From: Flavobacteriales bacterium 34_180_T64
GTDB lineage: Bacteria > Bacteroidota > Bacteroidia > Flavobacteriales > Flavobacteriaceae
DNA: 64,000 nt
Assembly: GCA_002162765.1 (NCBI GenBank)
Contig: MAAR01000001.1
Span: forward strand, 28,693 to 92,692
Direction of reading: 5' to 3'
The translations under genes and the position numbers were made by a program. The notes under the pieces are model-generated. The model saw nothing but the letters and a program-made list of their open reading frames with translations, ran no database searches and was not told the origin of the DNA. Positions 55,790 to 64,000 of the stretch are shown here, piece after piece (position 1 is the stretch's first letter; every line of letters starts with the position of its first letter).

Positions 55790-57100
55790 ATGAACACAGA
55801 ACCACTTTTCACTAACGACACTATTGTATTTGGATTATTAATGCTAGCCTTAGGCTTTGTATTCTATACAGAATCCTTCAAAACAGGCTTCTGGTCTAAA
55901 TTCTATAAAATTGTACCCGGACTTTTTATGGCCTATATGGTTCCAGCATTATTTACGACTCTAGGAATCATCGCTCCCGAATGGGAAACCACATCTGATT
56001 CAGGAGAAGTTGTAGAACATAGTTCTAATTTATATTTTGTTTCTAGTCGGTACTTATTGCCTGCTGCTTTAGTTCTAATGACCTTGAGTATTGATCTTAA
56101 AGCCGTATTTAATTTAGGATGGAAAGCTTTAATCATGTTCTTCACAGGAACTGTAGGTATTGTAATAGGTGGTCCTATTGCCATTTTACTAATATCAATG
56201 GTCTCTCCGGAAACTGTTGGTGGAGCTGGACCTGATGCCGTTTGGAGAGGCTTATCAACATTAGCGGGTAGTTGGATTGGCGGTGGAGCAAATCAAACCG
56301 CAATGCTTGAAATTTATGGTTACAATCAAAAATTATATGGAGGAATGGTGTTTGTTGATATTGTTGTTGCTAATATATGGATGGCAATTCTATTAATAGG
56401 TATTGGTAAAAGAGATCGTATAAATAAATGGCTAGGTGCTGATACCGCTTCCATAGAAGCACTTAAAGAAAAAGTATCTGCATTCGCAGAAAAAGTGAAA
56501 AGAAATCCCTCATTGACTGACATAATGATAATCGCTGCCATTGCATTTGGAACTGTTAGTATTTCACATTTATGTTCAAATTTTTTAGCCCCTTTCTTCA
56601 AGGATCTAGTAGCTTCTATTGATGCACCAGGAACAAGAAATATGTTCACATTCTTAGGATCTAAATTCTTCTGGATGATAAGCATCGCAACTCTAATTGC
56701 CATTTTATTATCATTTACAAAAGCCAAGAATTATGAAGGTGCTGGCGCAAGTAAATTTGGAAGCGTATTTATTTATATACTTGTTGCTTCTATAGGCATG
56801 AAAATGGATTTAATGCTCATTTTTGATAATGTTGGGTTAATAGCTATAGGCGTAGTTTGGATGAGTATTCATGCTGGCTTATTGGTTTTAATTGCTAAAC
56901 TGATAAAGGCACCATACTTCTTTTTAGCTGTTGGTAGTCAAGCAAATGTTGGTGGAGCCGCATCTGCTCCTATTGTAGCTTCAGCCTTTCATCCTTCTCT
57001 AGCCACCGTTGGTGTACTATTAGCAGTATTCGGATATGCTATCGGAACCATTGCTGCAATAGGCTGTACAATTTTGCTGGAATTGGCTGCTGCAGGCTAG
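55790..57100 (+). CDS. DUF819 family membrane protein
   Basis: The 436-residue protein has about 11-12 membrane helices and the family's conserved GLSTLAGSWIGGGANQTAM near residue 160 and SQANVGGAASAPIVASAF near 385, opposed in two halves like a transporter with inverted repeats. Family members resemble sodium-dependent carboxylate/glutamate transporters, but the substrate is unknown. It ends 45 bases before a DUF4369 gene. Confidence 0.9.
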   Translation: MNTEPLFTNDTIVFGLLMLALGFVFYTESFKTGFWSKFYKIVPGLFMAYMVPALFTTLGIIAPEWETTSDSGEVVEHSSNLYFVSSRYLLPAALVLMTLSIDLKAVFNLGWKALIMFFTGTVGIVIGGPIAILLISMVSPETVGGAGPDAVWRGLSTLAGSWIGGGANQTAMLEIYGYNQKLYGGMVFVDIVVANIWMAILLIGIGKRDRINKWLGADTASIEALKEKVSAFAEKVKRNPSLTDIMIIAAIAFGTVSISHLCSNFLAPFFKDLVASIDAPGTRNMFTFLGSKFFWMISIATLIAILLSFTKAKNYEGAGASKFGSVFIYILVASIGMKMDLMLIFDNVGLIAIGVVWMSIHAGLLVLIAKLIKAPYFFLAVGSQANVGGAASAPIVASAFHPSLATVGVLLAVFGYAIGTIAAIGCTILLELAAAG

Positions 57101-57145
57101 TATTTAATTAATAATTATAGATATTTACGCTCAAATAAAATTTAA

Positions 57146-57844
57146 ATGAAAAACATTTTTACACTCGCACTCATAGTGCTTACACTATCATCATGTCAAA
57201 AAGAAACTCATGATTTCACCTTAAATGCAACTATTAAAGGATTAAAAAAAGGTGTTGTTTATTTAGAAAGACAACAAGACTCTTCAATGGTTGTTTTAGA
57301 TTCATTGGTGATTAATGGGAATTCTAATTTTCAATTGCATAGCGATTTATCAGAACCCGAAGTTCTCTTTCTACGATTGGATAAGAATGATTCTGACGAA
57401 GGTGTTATTGTGTTTTTCGCAGATAAAGGAACTACTGAAATTACTTCAGATATAAAGAACTTTAATTTTCTATCTATAATAAAAGGTTCTAGACAACAAG
57501 CCGTTTTAGATGAATACTTATTAATGATGTCCAAGTTCAACAATAAAAATCTTGATATGATTAAAGAGAATTTTGAAGCTCAGATTAAAAATGACTCGGT
57601 CAAAGTAAATAGTATAGAAGAAGGTTTTAACAACCTTTTAAAAAGAAAATATTTATACACGATCAATTTTGCTGTAAATAATAAAAATAGTGAAGTAGCA
57701 CCATATCTTGCCATATCTGAAATACCGAATACAAGTGTGAAGTTTCTAGAAACAATTTATGAAGCTTTAGACGAAAACATAAAACAGTCTATGTACGGTA
57801 GAGAACTTAAATCTAAAATTGAAGAAAGATCGAAATCAAATTAA
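57146..57844 (+). CDS. DUF4369 lipoprotein
   Basis: The 232-residue protein has a lipobox (VLTLSSCQKE, Cys about 17) and the DUF4369 beta domain (FTLNATIKGLKKGVVYLERQ, then VLDSLVINGNSNFQL). In Bacteroidota the DUF4369 domain often precedes a thioredoxin domain; here the redox domain is absent, so this is a short form. The rest is a helical region (about 120-215). It probably sits in the outer membrane or periplasm; function unknown. Confidence 0.85.
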   Translation: MKNIFTLALIVLTLSSCQKETHDFTLNATIKGLKKGVVYLERQQDSSMVVLDSLVINGNSNFQLHSDLSEPEVLFLRLDKNDSDEGVIVFFADKGTTEITSDIKNFNFLSIIKGSRQQAVLDEYLLMMSKFNNKNLDMIKENFEAQIKNDSVKVNSIEEGFNNLLKRKYLYTINFAVNNKNSEVAPYLAISEIPNTSVKFLETIYEALDENIKQSMYGRELKSKIEERSKSN

Positions 57845-57869
57845 TATAAGATTATTGATTCTTAAAACT

Positions 57870-57903
57870 AAAAAAAGCCTATTCAAAAGAATAGGCTTTT
57901 TTT
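57870..57903. terminator. Bidirectional terminator between DUF4369 and rpsT genes
   Basis: AAAAAAGCCTATTC pairs perfectly with GAATAGGCTTTTTT around AAAA (57871-57902). It lies 25 bases after the DUF4369 stop and 21 bases after the rpsT stop, so it serves both convergent units. Confidence 0.92.
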
Positions 57904-57924
57904 AAAAGATAATTTTAATCTCTA

Positions 57925-58176
57925 TTATAGCGACGCTACAAATTTTGTTAACCCAGATTTTAAGTTAGCAGCTTTGTTTGCATGTATAACATTGTTCTTT
58001 GCAAGTTTATCAATCATTCCAACAACTGTAGGAAATAATGCCTGAGCATCTTTTGCATTTTCCATTTCACGTAATCTCTTAATAGCGTTACGCGTTGTTT
58101 TATGTTGATATCTATTAGTTAAACGTTTTGACTCGTTACTTCTAATTCTCTTTAATGCTGACTTATGATTTGCCAT
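57925..58176 (-). CDS. rpsT: 30S ribosomal protein S20
   Basis: The 83-residue protein starts MANHKSALKRIRSNESKRLT and has HKTTRNAIKRLREME, and AAPL-like helical end KAANLKSGLTKFVASL, all helical and basic as in S20, which binds 16S rRNA. It lies just downstream of tRNA-Glu on the minus strand. Confidence 0.97.
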   Translation of the reverse strand: MANHKSALKRIRSNESKRLTNRYQHKTTRNAIKRLREMENAKDAQALFPTVVGMIDKLAKNNVIHANKAANLKSGLTKFVASL

Positions 58177-58198
58177 TTTATTTCTTTTATTAAAATTG

Positions 58199-58270
58199 TA
58201 GCCCGTAGGGGAATCGAACCCCTCTTACATGGATGAAAACCATGCGTCCTAGCCGATAGACGAACGGGCC
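58199..58270 (-). tRNA. tRNA-Glu, anticodon TTC
   Basis: On the minus strand, the 72 bases fold into a tRNA: acceptor arm GGCCCGT paired with ACGGGCT (first pair G-U), anticodon stem CATGG and CCATG around the loop TTTTCAT with anticodon TTC (glutamate), and T arm AGGGGTTCGATTCCCCT-like with TTCGA. A discriminator A follows; CCA is not encoded. It lies between proS and rpsT on the same strand. Confidence 0.97.
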
Positions 58271-58415
58271 TTTTGATTTCTTTTAGAGTGTAAATGACTA
58301 ATTAAATTCAATCTTACACTACTTTTCAAATGAACACACAATGTTTCATTGCGGATGCAAAAATACAACTATTTTTAAATGTTGCAACACCTTACTAAAC
58401 TTTTTTGAAAAAAAA

Positions 58416-59894
58416 TTAATATGCCTTCGCAAACAGGACTTTATTTGTTGAAGGTTTTCCACTATATACACAGCTTCCAGCCTCTTTCACAACATCCATA
58501 GGAATACATCTAATCGTTGCTTTAGTAATTTCTTTAATTTTCTGTTCAGTTTCAGCGGTTCCATCCCAATGTGCTGAAATAAAACCAGTTTTGGTTTCTA
58601 ATACGTCTTTAAACTCTTCAAAAGTCTCTACTTCCGTAATATGAGAACTTCTAAAATCTAAGGCTTTATTGAATAAAGCATCTTGAATTTCTTCTAATAA
58701 AGCGTCAATCTTCTTTACCAATCCATCTAGCGCGATTACTTCTTTTGTTAAGGTATCTCGTCTAGCAAGTTCAACGGTTCCATTTGCGAGATCTTTAGGG
58801 CCAATAGCAACCCTTAGCGGCACGCCTTGCAATTCATGTTGTGCAAACTTCGCTCCTGGTCTGTGCGTCGTTCTATGATCATATTTACAACTCACCCCTA
58901 AGCTTCGCAATTCTTTTACAATTCCATTTGCAACATTAGAGATGGTCTCAAATTGATCATCCGTTTTATATATTGGAACGATCACTACTTGTATTGGCGC
59001 TAACTTAGGCGGAAGAACCAAGCCTTTATCATCACTATGTGTCATTATTAAAGCGCCCATAAGTCGTGTCGAAACACCCCAGGATGTTGCCCAAACATAA
59101 TCCTGTTTACCTTCGTTATTCGTGAATTTAACGTCGAATGCTTTCGCGAAATTTTGTCCTAAAAAATGTGAAGTCCCAGCTTGTAGTGCTTTTCCATCTT
59201 GCATCAATGCTTCAATACAATAGGTATCTAAAGCTCCTGCAAATCGTTCGCTTTCTGTTTTAACGCCTTTTATTACCGGCATAGCCATAAAGTGTTCTGC
59301 AAACTCTGCATATACATCATTCATTTGCACAGTTTCGTCAATAGCTTCCTGTTTGGTAGCATGAGCCGTATGACCTTCTTGCCATAAAAATTCGGCAGTA
59401 CGTAAAAATAAACGAGTACGCATTTCCCAGCGAACTACATTGGCCCATTGATTAATAAGAAGCGGTAGATCTCTGTAACTCTGAATCCAACCTTTATAAG
59501 TATTCCATATAATGGCTTCACTAGTTGGCCTAACAATTAACTCTTCTTCAAGTTTTGCTTCAGGGTCAACTCGTAATTTCCCTTCATTATCTGGATCATT
59601 CTGAAGTCTGTAATGTGTAACTATGGCACATTCTTTTGCAAAGCCCTCTGCATTTTTTTCTTCAGCTTCGAATAAACTTTTAGGCACAAAAAGAGGGAAA
59701 TATGCATTTTGATGGCCAGTTTCCTTAAACATTCGGTCTAATTCCGCTTGCATTTTCTCCCAAATTGCATATCCATATGGCTTAATTACCATACATCCTC
59801 TTACAGCCGAATTCTCAGCTAAATCGGCCTTCACGACCAATTCGTTATACCATTTCGAATAATCTTCCGTTCTACTTGTGAGATTTTTGCTCAT
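58416..59894 (-). CDS. proS: Prolyl-tRNA synthetase (archaeal/eukaryotic-type)
   Basis: The 492-residue enzyme charges tRNA-Pro. It has class II motifs ([16 protein letters not shown] in motif 2 region, [17 protein letters not shown] for motif 3), a C-terminal anticodon domain, and no editing insertion. The start [20 protein letters not shown] and length fit the eukaryote-like form without the bacterial INS domain, common in Bacteroidota. It lies upstream of tRNA-Glu and rpsT. Confidence 0.97.
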   Translation of the reverse strand: MSKNLTSRTEDYSKWYNELVVKADLAENSAVRGCMVIKPYGYAIWEKMQAELDRMFKETGHQNAYFPLFVPKSLFEAEEKNAEGFAKECAIVTHYRLQNDPDNEGKLRVDPEAKLEEELIVRPTSEAIIWNTYKGWIQSYRDLPLLINQWANVVRWEMRTRLFLRTAEFLWQEGHTAHATKQEAIDETVQMNDVYAEFAEHFMAMPVIKGVKTESERFAGALDTYCIEALMQDGKALQAGTSHFLGQNFAKAFDVKFTNNEGKQDYVWATSWGVSTRLMGALIMTHSDDKGLVLPPKLAPIQVVIVPIYKTDDQFETISNVANGIVKELRSLGVSCKYDHRTTHRPGAKFAQHELQGVPLRVAIGPKDLANGTVELARRDTLTKEVIALDGLVKKIDALLEEIQDALFNKALDFRSSHITEVETFEEFKDVLETKTGFISAHWDGTAETEQKIKEITKATIRCIPMDVVKEAGSCVYSGKPSTNKVLFAKAY

Positions 59895-59904
59895 TGTCAG
59901 TATT

Positions 59905-59966
59905 TTGGCACAAAAATTGTGCTTATGTTAAATAATAAAATAGTTCAACAAAACTAACTATTTTTG
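59905..59966 (+). promoter_or_regulatory. Sigma-54-like element TTGGCAC-N5-TTGT plus TATTTTTG box before the Tyr/Gly-rich gene
   Basis: TTGGCAC (59905-59911), five A, then TTGT (59917-59920) matches the sigma-54 consensus except the final C. A TGTCA (59895-59899) lies just before it, as upstream of htpG. A TATTTTTG box (59959-59966) fits the housekeeping -7 consensus 28 bases before the ATG at 59995. Either may be used. The element includes part of a GCACAA/TTGTGC inverted repeat, so it could also be part of a proS signal. Confidence 0.45.
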
Positions 59967-59994
59967 TAATGTTCAACAATAAAATTAAAGAGAT

Positions 59995-60954
59995 ATGCAA
60001 TTTAATAATTACTTCCGATCAAAATTGTCATTTTTTGTTGCACTAAGCTTTGCGTTCGTTTTAGCTTCTTGTGGGTCATACCAATATGTTGGAAACGACA
60101 GCGATGGTATTTATAGCTCTGAAACAGTTTCTTATCAAGAGGAACCTAACACAAATGCAAAATCCGCAAACAGCAATAGTTATTATAAAGACTATTTTGG
60201 TGAAAAAGCGGATCAGTATAACGCTGTTCCAGAAGAAGACATCATTTTTACAGATATTGATTCTTACACTGGTGATTATGACGAAGAAAACGATGATGTG
60301 GTTTATGACGCTGGATGGGGACAAAATAGTAGCGAAATAACAATTAGCGTTTACCCTAGTTTCGGATATAATAATTATGGTTGGAACAGATTTGGAATCG
60401 GATGGTATAACTCTTATTGGGGATACCCTTATTACAACTATGGCTATGGATATCCTTATTATGGATATGGCTATGGAGGTTATTATTCAAGTTATTGGTG
60501 TCCTCCTTATTATTATGGTGGATATAATGCGTATCATGGTCCTAACTATAATTATGGCAATAACTACTATCGAAATGGCGTTGCCTATAATGCTGGAAGA
60601 CGTGGTAATGTAAACGCTCTAAATAATCGCTCAACTGTTAATAGACGTACTAATAATTCCATTAGAAGATCTACTTCAAATGCAACTAGACCAAGAATTC
60701 GTTCAACAATACGACGATCCAACAATAGTATAACTACACGAAACAATACAACTCGAACGCGGTCTAATACCACTCGAAATAACAATACGAGAAGTACGAC
60801 AACACGAAGATCATCAACTCGTTCAAATGCTTCGATAAATAGAGGCTCATCAGGCGGCACGTCTCGATCAATATCTAGGGGGAATTCTAGTCGTTCTTCT
60901 TCTAGAAGTGGTACAACAAGAAGTAGTTCATCTAAATCATCTCGTAGAAGATAA
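59995..60954 (+). CDS. Lipoprotein with Tyr/Gly-rich and Arg/Ser/Thr/Asn-rich low-complexity regions
   Basis: The 319-residue protein has a lipobox (FVLASCGSY, Cys about 26). After an acidic segment (about 45-110), residues about 120-200 are rich in Tyr, Gly, Trp and Asn with repeated YG/GYG units, and residues about 200-319 are rich in Arg, Ser, Thr and Asn. No fold or catalytic motif is recognisable. It may be a surface protein that interacts with polymers. The next gene, a FadL-like porin, starts 34 bases on. Confidence 0.75.
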   Translation: MQFNNYFRSKLSFFVALSFAFVLASCGSYQYVGNDSDGIYSSETVSYQEEPNTNAKSANSNSYYKDYFGEKADQYNAVPEEDIIFTDIDSYTGDYDEENDDVVYDAGWGQNSSEITISVYPSFGYNNYGWNRFGIGWYNSYWGYPYYNYGYGYPYYGYGYGGYYSSYWCPPYYYGGYNAYHGPNYNYGNNYYRNGVAYNAGRRGNVNALNNRSTVNRRTNNSIRRSTSNATRPRIRSTIRRSNNSITTRNNTTRTRSNTTRNNNTRSTTTRRSSTRSNASINRGSSGGTSRSISRGNSSRSSSRSGTTRSSSSKSSRRR

Positions 60955-60988
60955 TAACAAAATATTCGTTTTTAATTAAATAAAAAAT

Positions 60989-62506
60989 ATGAAAAAGTTA
61001 ACTTTCTTAATCATAGGCATAATTTCTATGTCTAATAGTTATGCTCAAGACATTTCTGATGCCGTTAGATACTCGTTAGATGAAATTCAAGGAACTGCAA
61101 GATTTAGAGCTATGAGCGGCGCATTTGGAGCCCTTGGTGGCGATTTGTCGGCAACGAGTATAAATCCTGCAGGAGCGGCAATTTTCAATAGAAGTCATGC
61201 ATCTGTATCTATGTCTGTTGTAAATTTAGACAATGATATTTCCTTTTTTAATGGACATAGTTCTTCTAGTGATTCTAAGGTAGATTTACATCAAGCTGGT
61301 GGGGCTTTTGTGTTTAGTAATACGAATGGAAATTCAAAATGGAATAAATTTGTTTTAAGTATTGCTTATGACAAAGTTTCAAATTTTGATGACAATTGGT
61401 TCGCCTCAGGCACGAATACAAATTCCATAGACCGTTATTTTTTAGCGTATGCACAAGGCTTAAGGCTGGATGAAATCTCAGCTTTTCCCGGAGAATCATA
61501 TACAGAAGCATATGCAGAAATAGGATCATTCTATGGATTTGGTAACCAACAAGCTTTTTTAGGCTATGAATCTTTCATTTTAGAACCTGGAGATAACACT
61601 GACGAAAATACGGTTTACACCTCAAATATTGCGCCTGGTACTTTTAATCAAGAATACACATATGCTTCTCGTGGTTATAATGGAAAGTTTAGTTTTAATG
61701 CTGCAGCTCAATATGACAATACGTTCTATTTTGGATTAAATTTAAATTCCCATTTCCTTAATCACGAGCGTTCTACTTATTTACGAGAGTCAAATTCTAA
61801 TACAGGATCGATTGTGAATATGGTTGGATTTGAAAATAATATTTATACCACTGGTAATGGATTTTCATTTCAGCTTGGAGCCATCGCAAAGCTAACCAAT
61901 GAATTTAGAGCTGGTATCACCTATAATTCACCGACATGGTTTACCATACAAGAAGAAACAAGTCAATTTATAAATTCGGCAAGAAATGAAGGAGGGTCAA
62001 ATATTGGTTTAACGATTAATCCAAACATTGTGAATGTATTTCCTGAGTATAAATTAGAGACACCAGGTAAACTGATAGGTAGTTTGGCCTATATTTTTGG
62101 AGAACAAGGATTAATTAGTTTTGATTATTCCAGAAAAGATTACGGGAACACGAAATTCAAACCAACTTCTGACGCGTTTTTTGCAGCTCAAAATAATATG
62201 ATGGGTGAACTTTTAAAAGTAGCATCTTCATATAGGTTTGGTGGCGAATATCGTTATAAACAATTAAGTTTTAGAGGTGGTTATCGCTTTGAGGAAAGTC
62301 CATATAAAGATGAGTCTTTTTATGGCGATTTAACTGGATACTCTTTGGGTATTGGCTTCAATTTCGGGGATACTAAATTAGATTTGGCGTATGATCAATC
62401 TGATAGAATTGTAAAGAATGAATTGTACAGTGTTGGTTTAACGGATACAGCTACAATTGACACAAGAAATTCTAATTTCACTTTATCCTTAGCATTTAAC
62501 TTATAG
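60989..62506 (+). CDS. OmpP1/FadL-like outer-membrane beta-barrel protein
   Basis: The 505-residue protein has a signal peptide (about 1-20, ending SYAQ) and the FadL-family opening DISDAVRYSLDEIQGTARF followed by MSGAFGALGGDLSATSINPAG, the conserved hatch region. A beta barrel follows to the C-terminal strand ending in Phe-Asn-Leu. It belongs to the Bacteroidota group often labelled hemin-receptor-like; it probably transports hydrophobic compounds. It ends before a long hairpin. Confidence 0.9.
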   Translation: MKKLTFLIIGIISMSNSYAQDISDAVRYSLDEIQGTARFRAMSGAFGALGGDLSATSINPAGAAIFNRSHASVSMSVVNLDNDISFFNGHSSSSDSKVDLHQAGGAFVFSNTNGNSKWNKFVLSIAYDKVSNFDDNWFASGTNTNSIDRYFLAYAQGLRLDEISAFPGESYTEAYAEIGSFYGFGNQQAFLGYESFILEPGDNTDENTVYTSNIAPGTFNQEYTYASRGYNGKFSFNAAAQYDNTFYFGLNLNSHFLNHERSTYLRESNSNTGSIVNMVGFENNIYTTGNGFSFQLGAIAKLTNEFRAGITYNSPTWFTIQEETSQFINSARNEGGSNIGLTINPNIVNVFPEYKLETPGKLIGSLAYIFGEQGLISFDYSRKDYGNTKFKPTSDAFFAAQNNMMGELLKVASSYRFGGEYRYKQLSFRGGYRFEESPYKDESFYGDLTGYSLGIGFNFGDTKLDLAYDQSDRIVKNELYSVGLTDTATIDTRNSNFTLSLAFNL

Positions 62507-62525
62507 AACGTTTTAAACTAAAACA

Positions 62526-62562
62526 CAAAGCGGATGTTTTCTGGTTGAAAACATCCGCTTTG
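62526..62562 (+). terminator. Long perfect hairpin after the porin gene
   Basis: CAAAGCGGATGTTTTC (62526-62541) pairs with GAAAACATCCGCTTTG (62547-62562) around five bases, a 16-bp stem. A T-run is missing after it, so it may work as a Rho-independent stop only weakly or as an mRNA-stabilising hairpin. Confidence 0.65.
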
Positions 62563-62664
62563 GTATTCTAAGCAGGTAATGGTCGTTATCATTTCAGTAT
62601 AAAATATACATAGTAAATATTCTCTAAGTTATTTAATTTTTGTATTTTTAAATCAAATTTTAAT

Positions 62665-63861
62665 TTGATGATTAACAAACCTACAATACTTATTTCAAAG
62701 GGAATCCATAGAGGTAACAATCAGTTTTTTATTCAATTTGAAAAAAATTATGCACTTATAAAAATAGTTAAAACAATTCCAAACACTTGGTGGAGCGCTT
62801 CTTTAAAACGTTGGTATTTAAAAAACAACCCTGAAAATTTAAAGCTAATTTTTAAACATTTTAAGAATGTAGCTCATATTGACACAACGCAAATTTTTGG
62901 TCAGGAACCGAAACCTCAAATGCCAACTCTCAAAAAGGTTCAATTTCAACTAAATGATGCGCAAACTAGAATTTTAAATGGTTTTCGAAAATATATAATT
63001 GGAAAACGATATAGTGAAAGTACTATAGAAACATACACTCATTCAATAATTGAATTCTTTTCTTACTATCCCGCAAGAGATGTTTCTACTCTGAACAATA
63101 AAGATGTTGAGCTTTTTATTGAAGACTATTATATTAAACGAAAATATTCCATTAGTAAGCAAAGGCAATTTATCAGTTCTTTAAAACTGTTTAAAATTTA
63201 TTTTCCAGACTCCAATATTGAAAGCGTCGCATTGGTAAGACCAAAAAAAGACAGGTATTTACCAACGGTTTTATCTCGAAAAGAGATCATTGAAATAATT
63301 AGACATACTAAAAATTTAAAACATCGTGCAATTATTGCATTAATTTATTCTTGTGGTTTACGCATTAGCGAACTAATAAAGATGGAGTTAATGCATATTG
63401 ACGTACAAAGGCAGCAAGTACTCATTAAAAATTCTAAAGGAAGAAAAGACAGGTATGTCATTTTAGCAGAAAGTTTTTTACCATTATTACAAAATTACAT
63501 TATTACTTATCGTCCTAATCGTTATCTTTTTGAAGGTCAAAAAGGAGGATTATACAGTGCGGAAAGTGTAAGACATTTTTTAAAAAAATCGTGTAAATCA
63601 GCACATATAATGAAACGCGTAACACCACACACTCTAAGGCATAGTTATGCAACACATTTGCTAGAAAACGGTGTCGATTTGAGATACATTCAATCATTAT
63701 TGGGTCATAGTAGACCAGAAACCACAATGATTTACACACATGTAGCAAAGAAGGATTTATTAGCCATAAAGAGTCCTTTAGACATGATTGTTCATCAATT
63801 ATCTGAGACCGATACAAAGAACACAAAACTTGGGATAACGGGAAATAATCTCCAATATTAA
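62665..63861 (+). CDS. Tyrosine recombinase/integrase with extra N-terminal domain
   Basis: The 398-residue protein has the catalytic domain at about 210-385: CGLRISELIKME (Arg), SKGRKDRYV (Lys), HTLRHSYATHLL (His and Arg), LLGHSRPETTM (His) and IYTHV (Tyr nucleophile). A core-binding SAM-like domain (about 105-190) precedes it. The first 90 residues are an extra domain rich in aromatic residues (WWSASLKRWYLKN). Chromosomal copies like this are common in flavobacteria. No attachment-site duplications or cargo genes are nearby, so I see no integrated element. Confidence 0.92.
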   Translation: MMINKPTILISKGIHRGNNQFFIQFEKNYALIKIVKTIPNTWWSASLKRWYLKNNPENLKLIFKHFKNVAHIDTTQIFGQEPKPQMPTLKKVQFQLNDAQTRILNGFRKYIIGKRYSESTIETYTHSIIEFFSYYPARDVSTLNNKDVELFIEDYYIKRKYSISKQRQFISSLKLFKIYFPDSNIESVALVRPKKDRYLPTVLSRKEIIEIIRHTKNLKHRAIIALIYSCGLRISELIKMELMHIDVQRQQVLIKNSKGRKDRYVILAESFLPLLQNYIITYRPNRYLFEGQKGGLYSAESVRHFLKKSCKSAHIMKRVTPHTLRHSYATHLLENGVDLRYIQSLLGHSRPETTMIYTHVAKKDLLAIKSPLDMIVHQLSETDTKNTKLGITGNNLQY

Positions 63862-63863
63862 TA

Positions 63864-63871
63864 TATATTTG
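63864..63871 (+). promoter_or_regulatory. Candidate -7 box TATATTTG before the peroxiredoxin gene
   Basis: Full match to TAnnTTTG, 65 bases before the ATG at 63937. No -33 TTTG at the usual distance. Confidence 0.35.
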
Positions 63872-63936
63872 TTGGCATATAACCAGTTATATACAAATTT
63901 TTAAAACAACATAATTAATCTTTAAAACTTAAAATC

Positions 63937-64000
63937 ATGGGAGCAATTAGATTAGGTGATGAAGCACCAAACTTTACAGCACAGTCAACAGAAGGAGAAT
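63937..64000 (+). CDS. Peroxiredoxin, N-terminal part only
   Basis: The visible 21 codons encode MGAIRLGDEAPNFTAQSTEG, the start of a 1-Cys (Prx6-type) or related peroxiredoxin. The catalytic Cys lies beyond the window. Peroxiredoxins reduce peroxides with a thiol partner. The identification depends on these residues only. Confidence 0.8.
   Translation, partial: MGAIRLGDEAPNFTAQSTEGE

Noticed and set aside
60585..60860. Leucine/valine/arginine-rich open frame opposite the lipoprotein gene
   Set aside because: It is the mirror of the Arg/Ser/Thr/Asn-rich coding sequence and has no start signal or family features.
62665..63861. Integrated mobile element around the recombinase
   Set aside because: No flanking repeats, tRNA attachment site or cargo genes are visible; the nearest tRNA is over 4 kb away with core genes between.
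63872..63886. Sigma-54 element TTGGCAT upstream of the peroxiredoxin gene
   Set aside because: There is no TTG at the -12 position at five-base spacing.

Overview
The window is a piece of a low-GC chromosome from a marine-type member of the Flavobacteriaceae (Bacteroidota). The evidence is a gliding-phylum style T9SS type A sorting domain on a secreted protein, a TonB-dependent receptor of the flavobacterial type, bacillithiol enzyme BshC, MiaE, DUF4295 next to rpmG and rpmB, start sites without Shine-Dalgarno sequences, and repeated Bacteroidota promoter boxes of the TAnnTTTG type. No prophage, CRISPR array or insertion sequence is visible. Most of the window is core genome.

Layout. 1-9396 is a long leftward block: bshC, a PLP decarboxylase, guaA, a LysM/ligand-binding lipid-envelope protein, two small conserved genes (DUF922, DUF3820), pyrG and the start of yidC. 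9510-10091 is miaE (rightward). 10095-24465 is leftward: rimO, an amidase lipoprotein, ftsY, the rpmB-rpmG-DUF4295 ribosomal operon, cinA, an Hpt-domain protein, a FAH-family hydrolase, a DnaQ/ExoX-like exonuclease, a 2-oxoacid dehydrogenase E2, a GT2 glycosyltransferase, recR and a large T9SS-secreted BNR-repeat protein. 24547-29452 holds a sodium/solute symporter, a CoA-binding protein, a TonB-dependent receptor and a gene-free stretch with three terminator-like hairpins. 29453-42334 holds fabH, htpG with a small partner gene, an ABC ATPase paired with a giant permease/M1-peptidase fusion, an unknown gene and pyruvate carboxylase. 42503-53855 is a patchwork of short transcription units (VOC protein, WYL regulator, CotH-like protein, MOSC protein, DEAD-box helicase, a truncated cupin gene, an ECF sigma factor with its membrane partner, DUF6249, DUF885, M15 peptidase, AlkB, hydrolase). 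54107-55734 is a compact five-gene operon (SPFH protein, small membrane protein, DUF4177, DUF1648-like, ribbon-helix-helix protein) behind a 20-bp palindrome. 55790-64000 has DUF819 and DUF4369 genes, rpsT, tRNA-Glu, proS, a Tyr/Gly-rich lipoprotein, a FadL-like porin, a tyrosine recombinase and the start of a peroxiredoxin.

The most informative non-coding signals are: (i) a divergent promoter pair between the ECF sigma factor and the DUF6249 gene in which both directions carry TGTAACC-N14-GTCGTC, a clear autoregulated ECF promoter; (ii) three sigma-54-like elements (TGGyAC-N5-TTGT), before htpG, before the Tyr/Gly-rich lipoprotein gene, and in a gene-free gap where the element points at a terminator about 100 bases away and so suggests a small RNA; (iii) the palindrome before the SPFH operon, which ends with a small DNA-binding protein; (iv) two copies of an imperfect inverted repeat with 28-base arms; (v) a 34-base tandem repeat inside the ribosomal-protein operon. 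The most unusual protein is the 1214-residue permease/M1 aminopeptidase fusion, whose peptidase half keeps the zinc site but lacks the normal GxMEN substrate motif. I did not find a clearly new defence or mobile system; most genes belong to known families.
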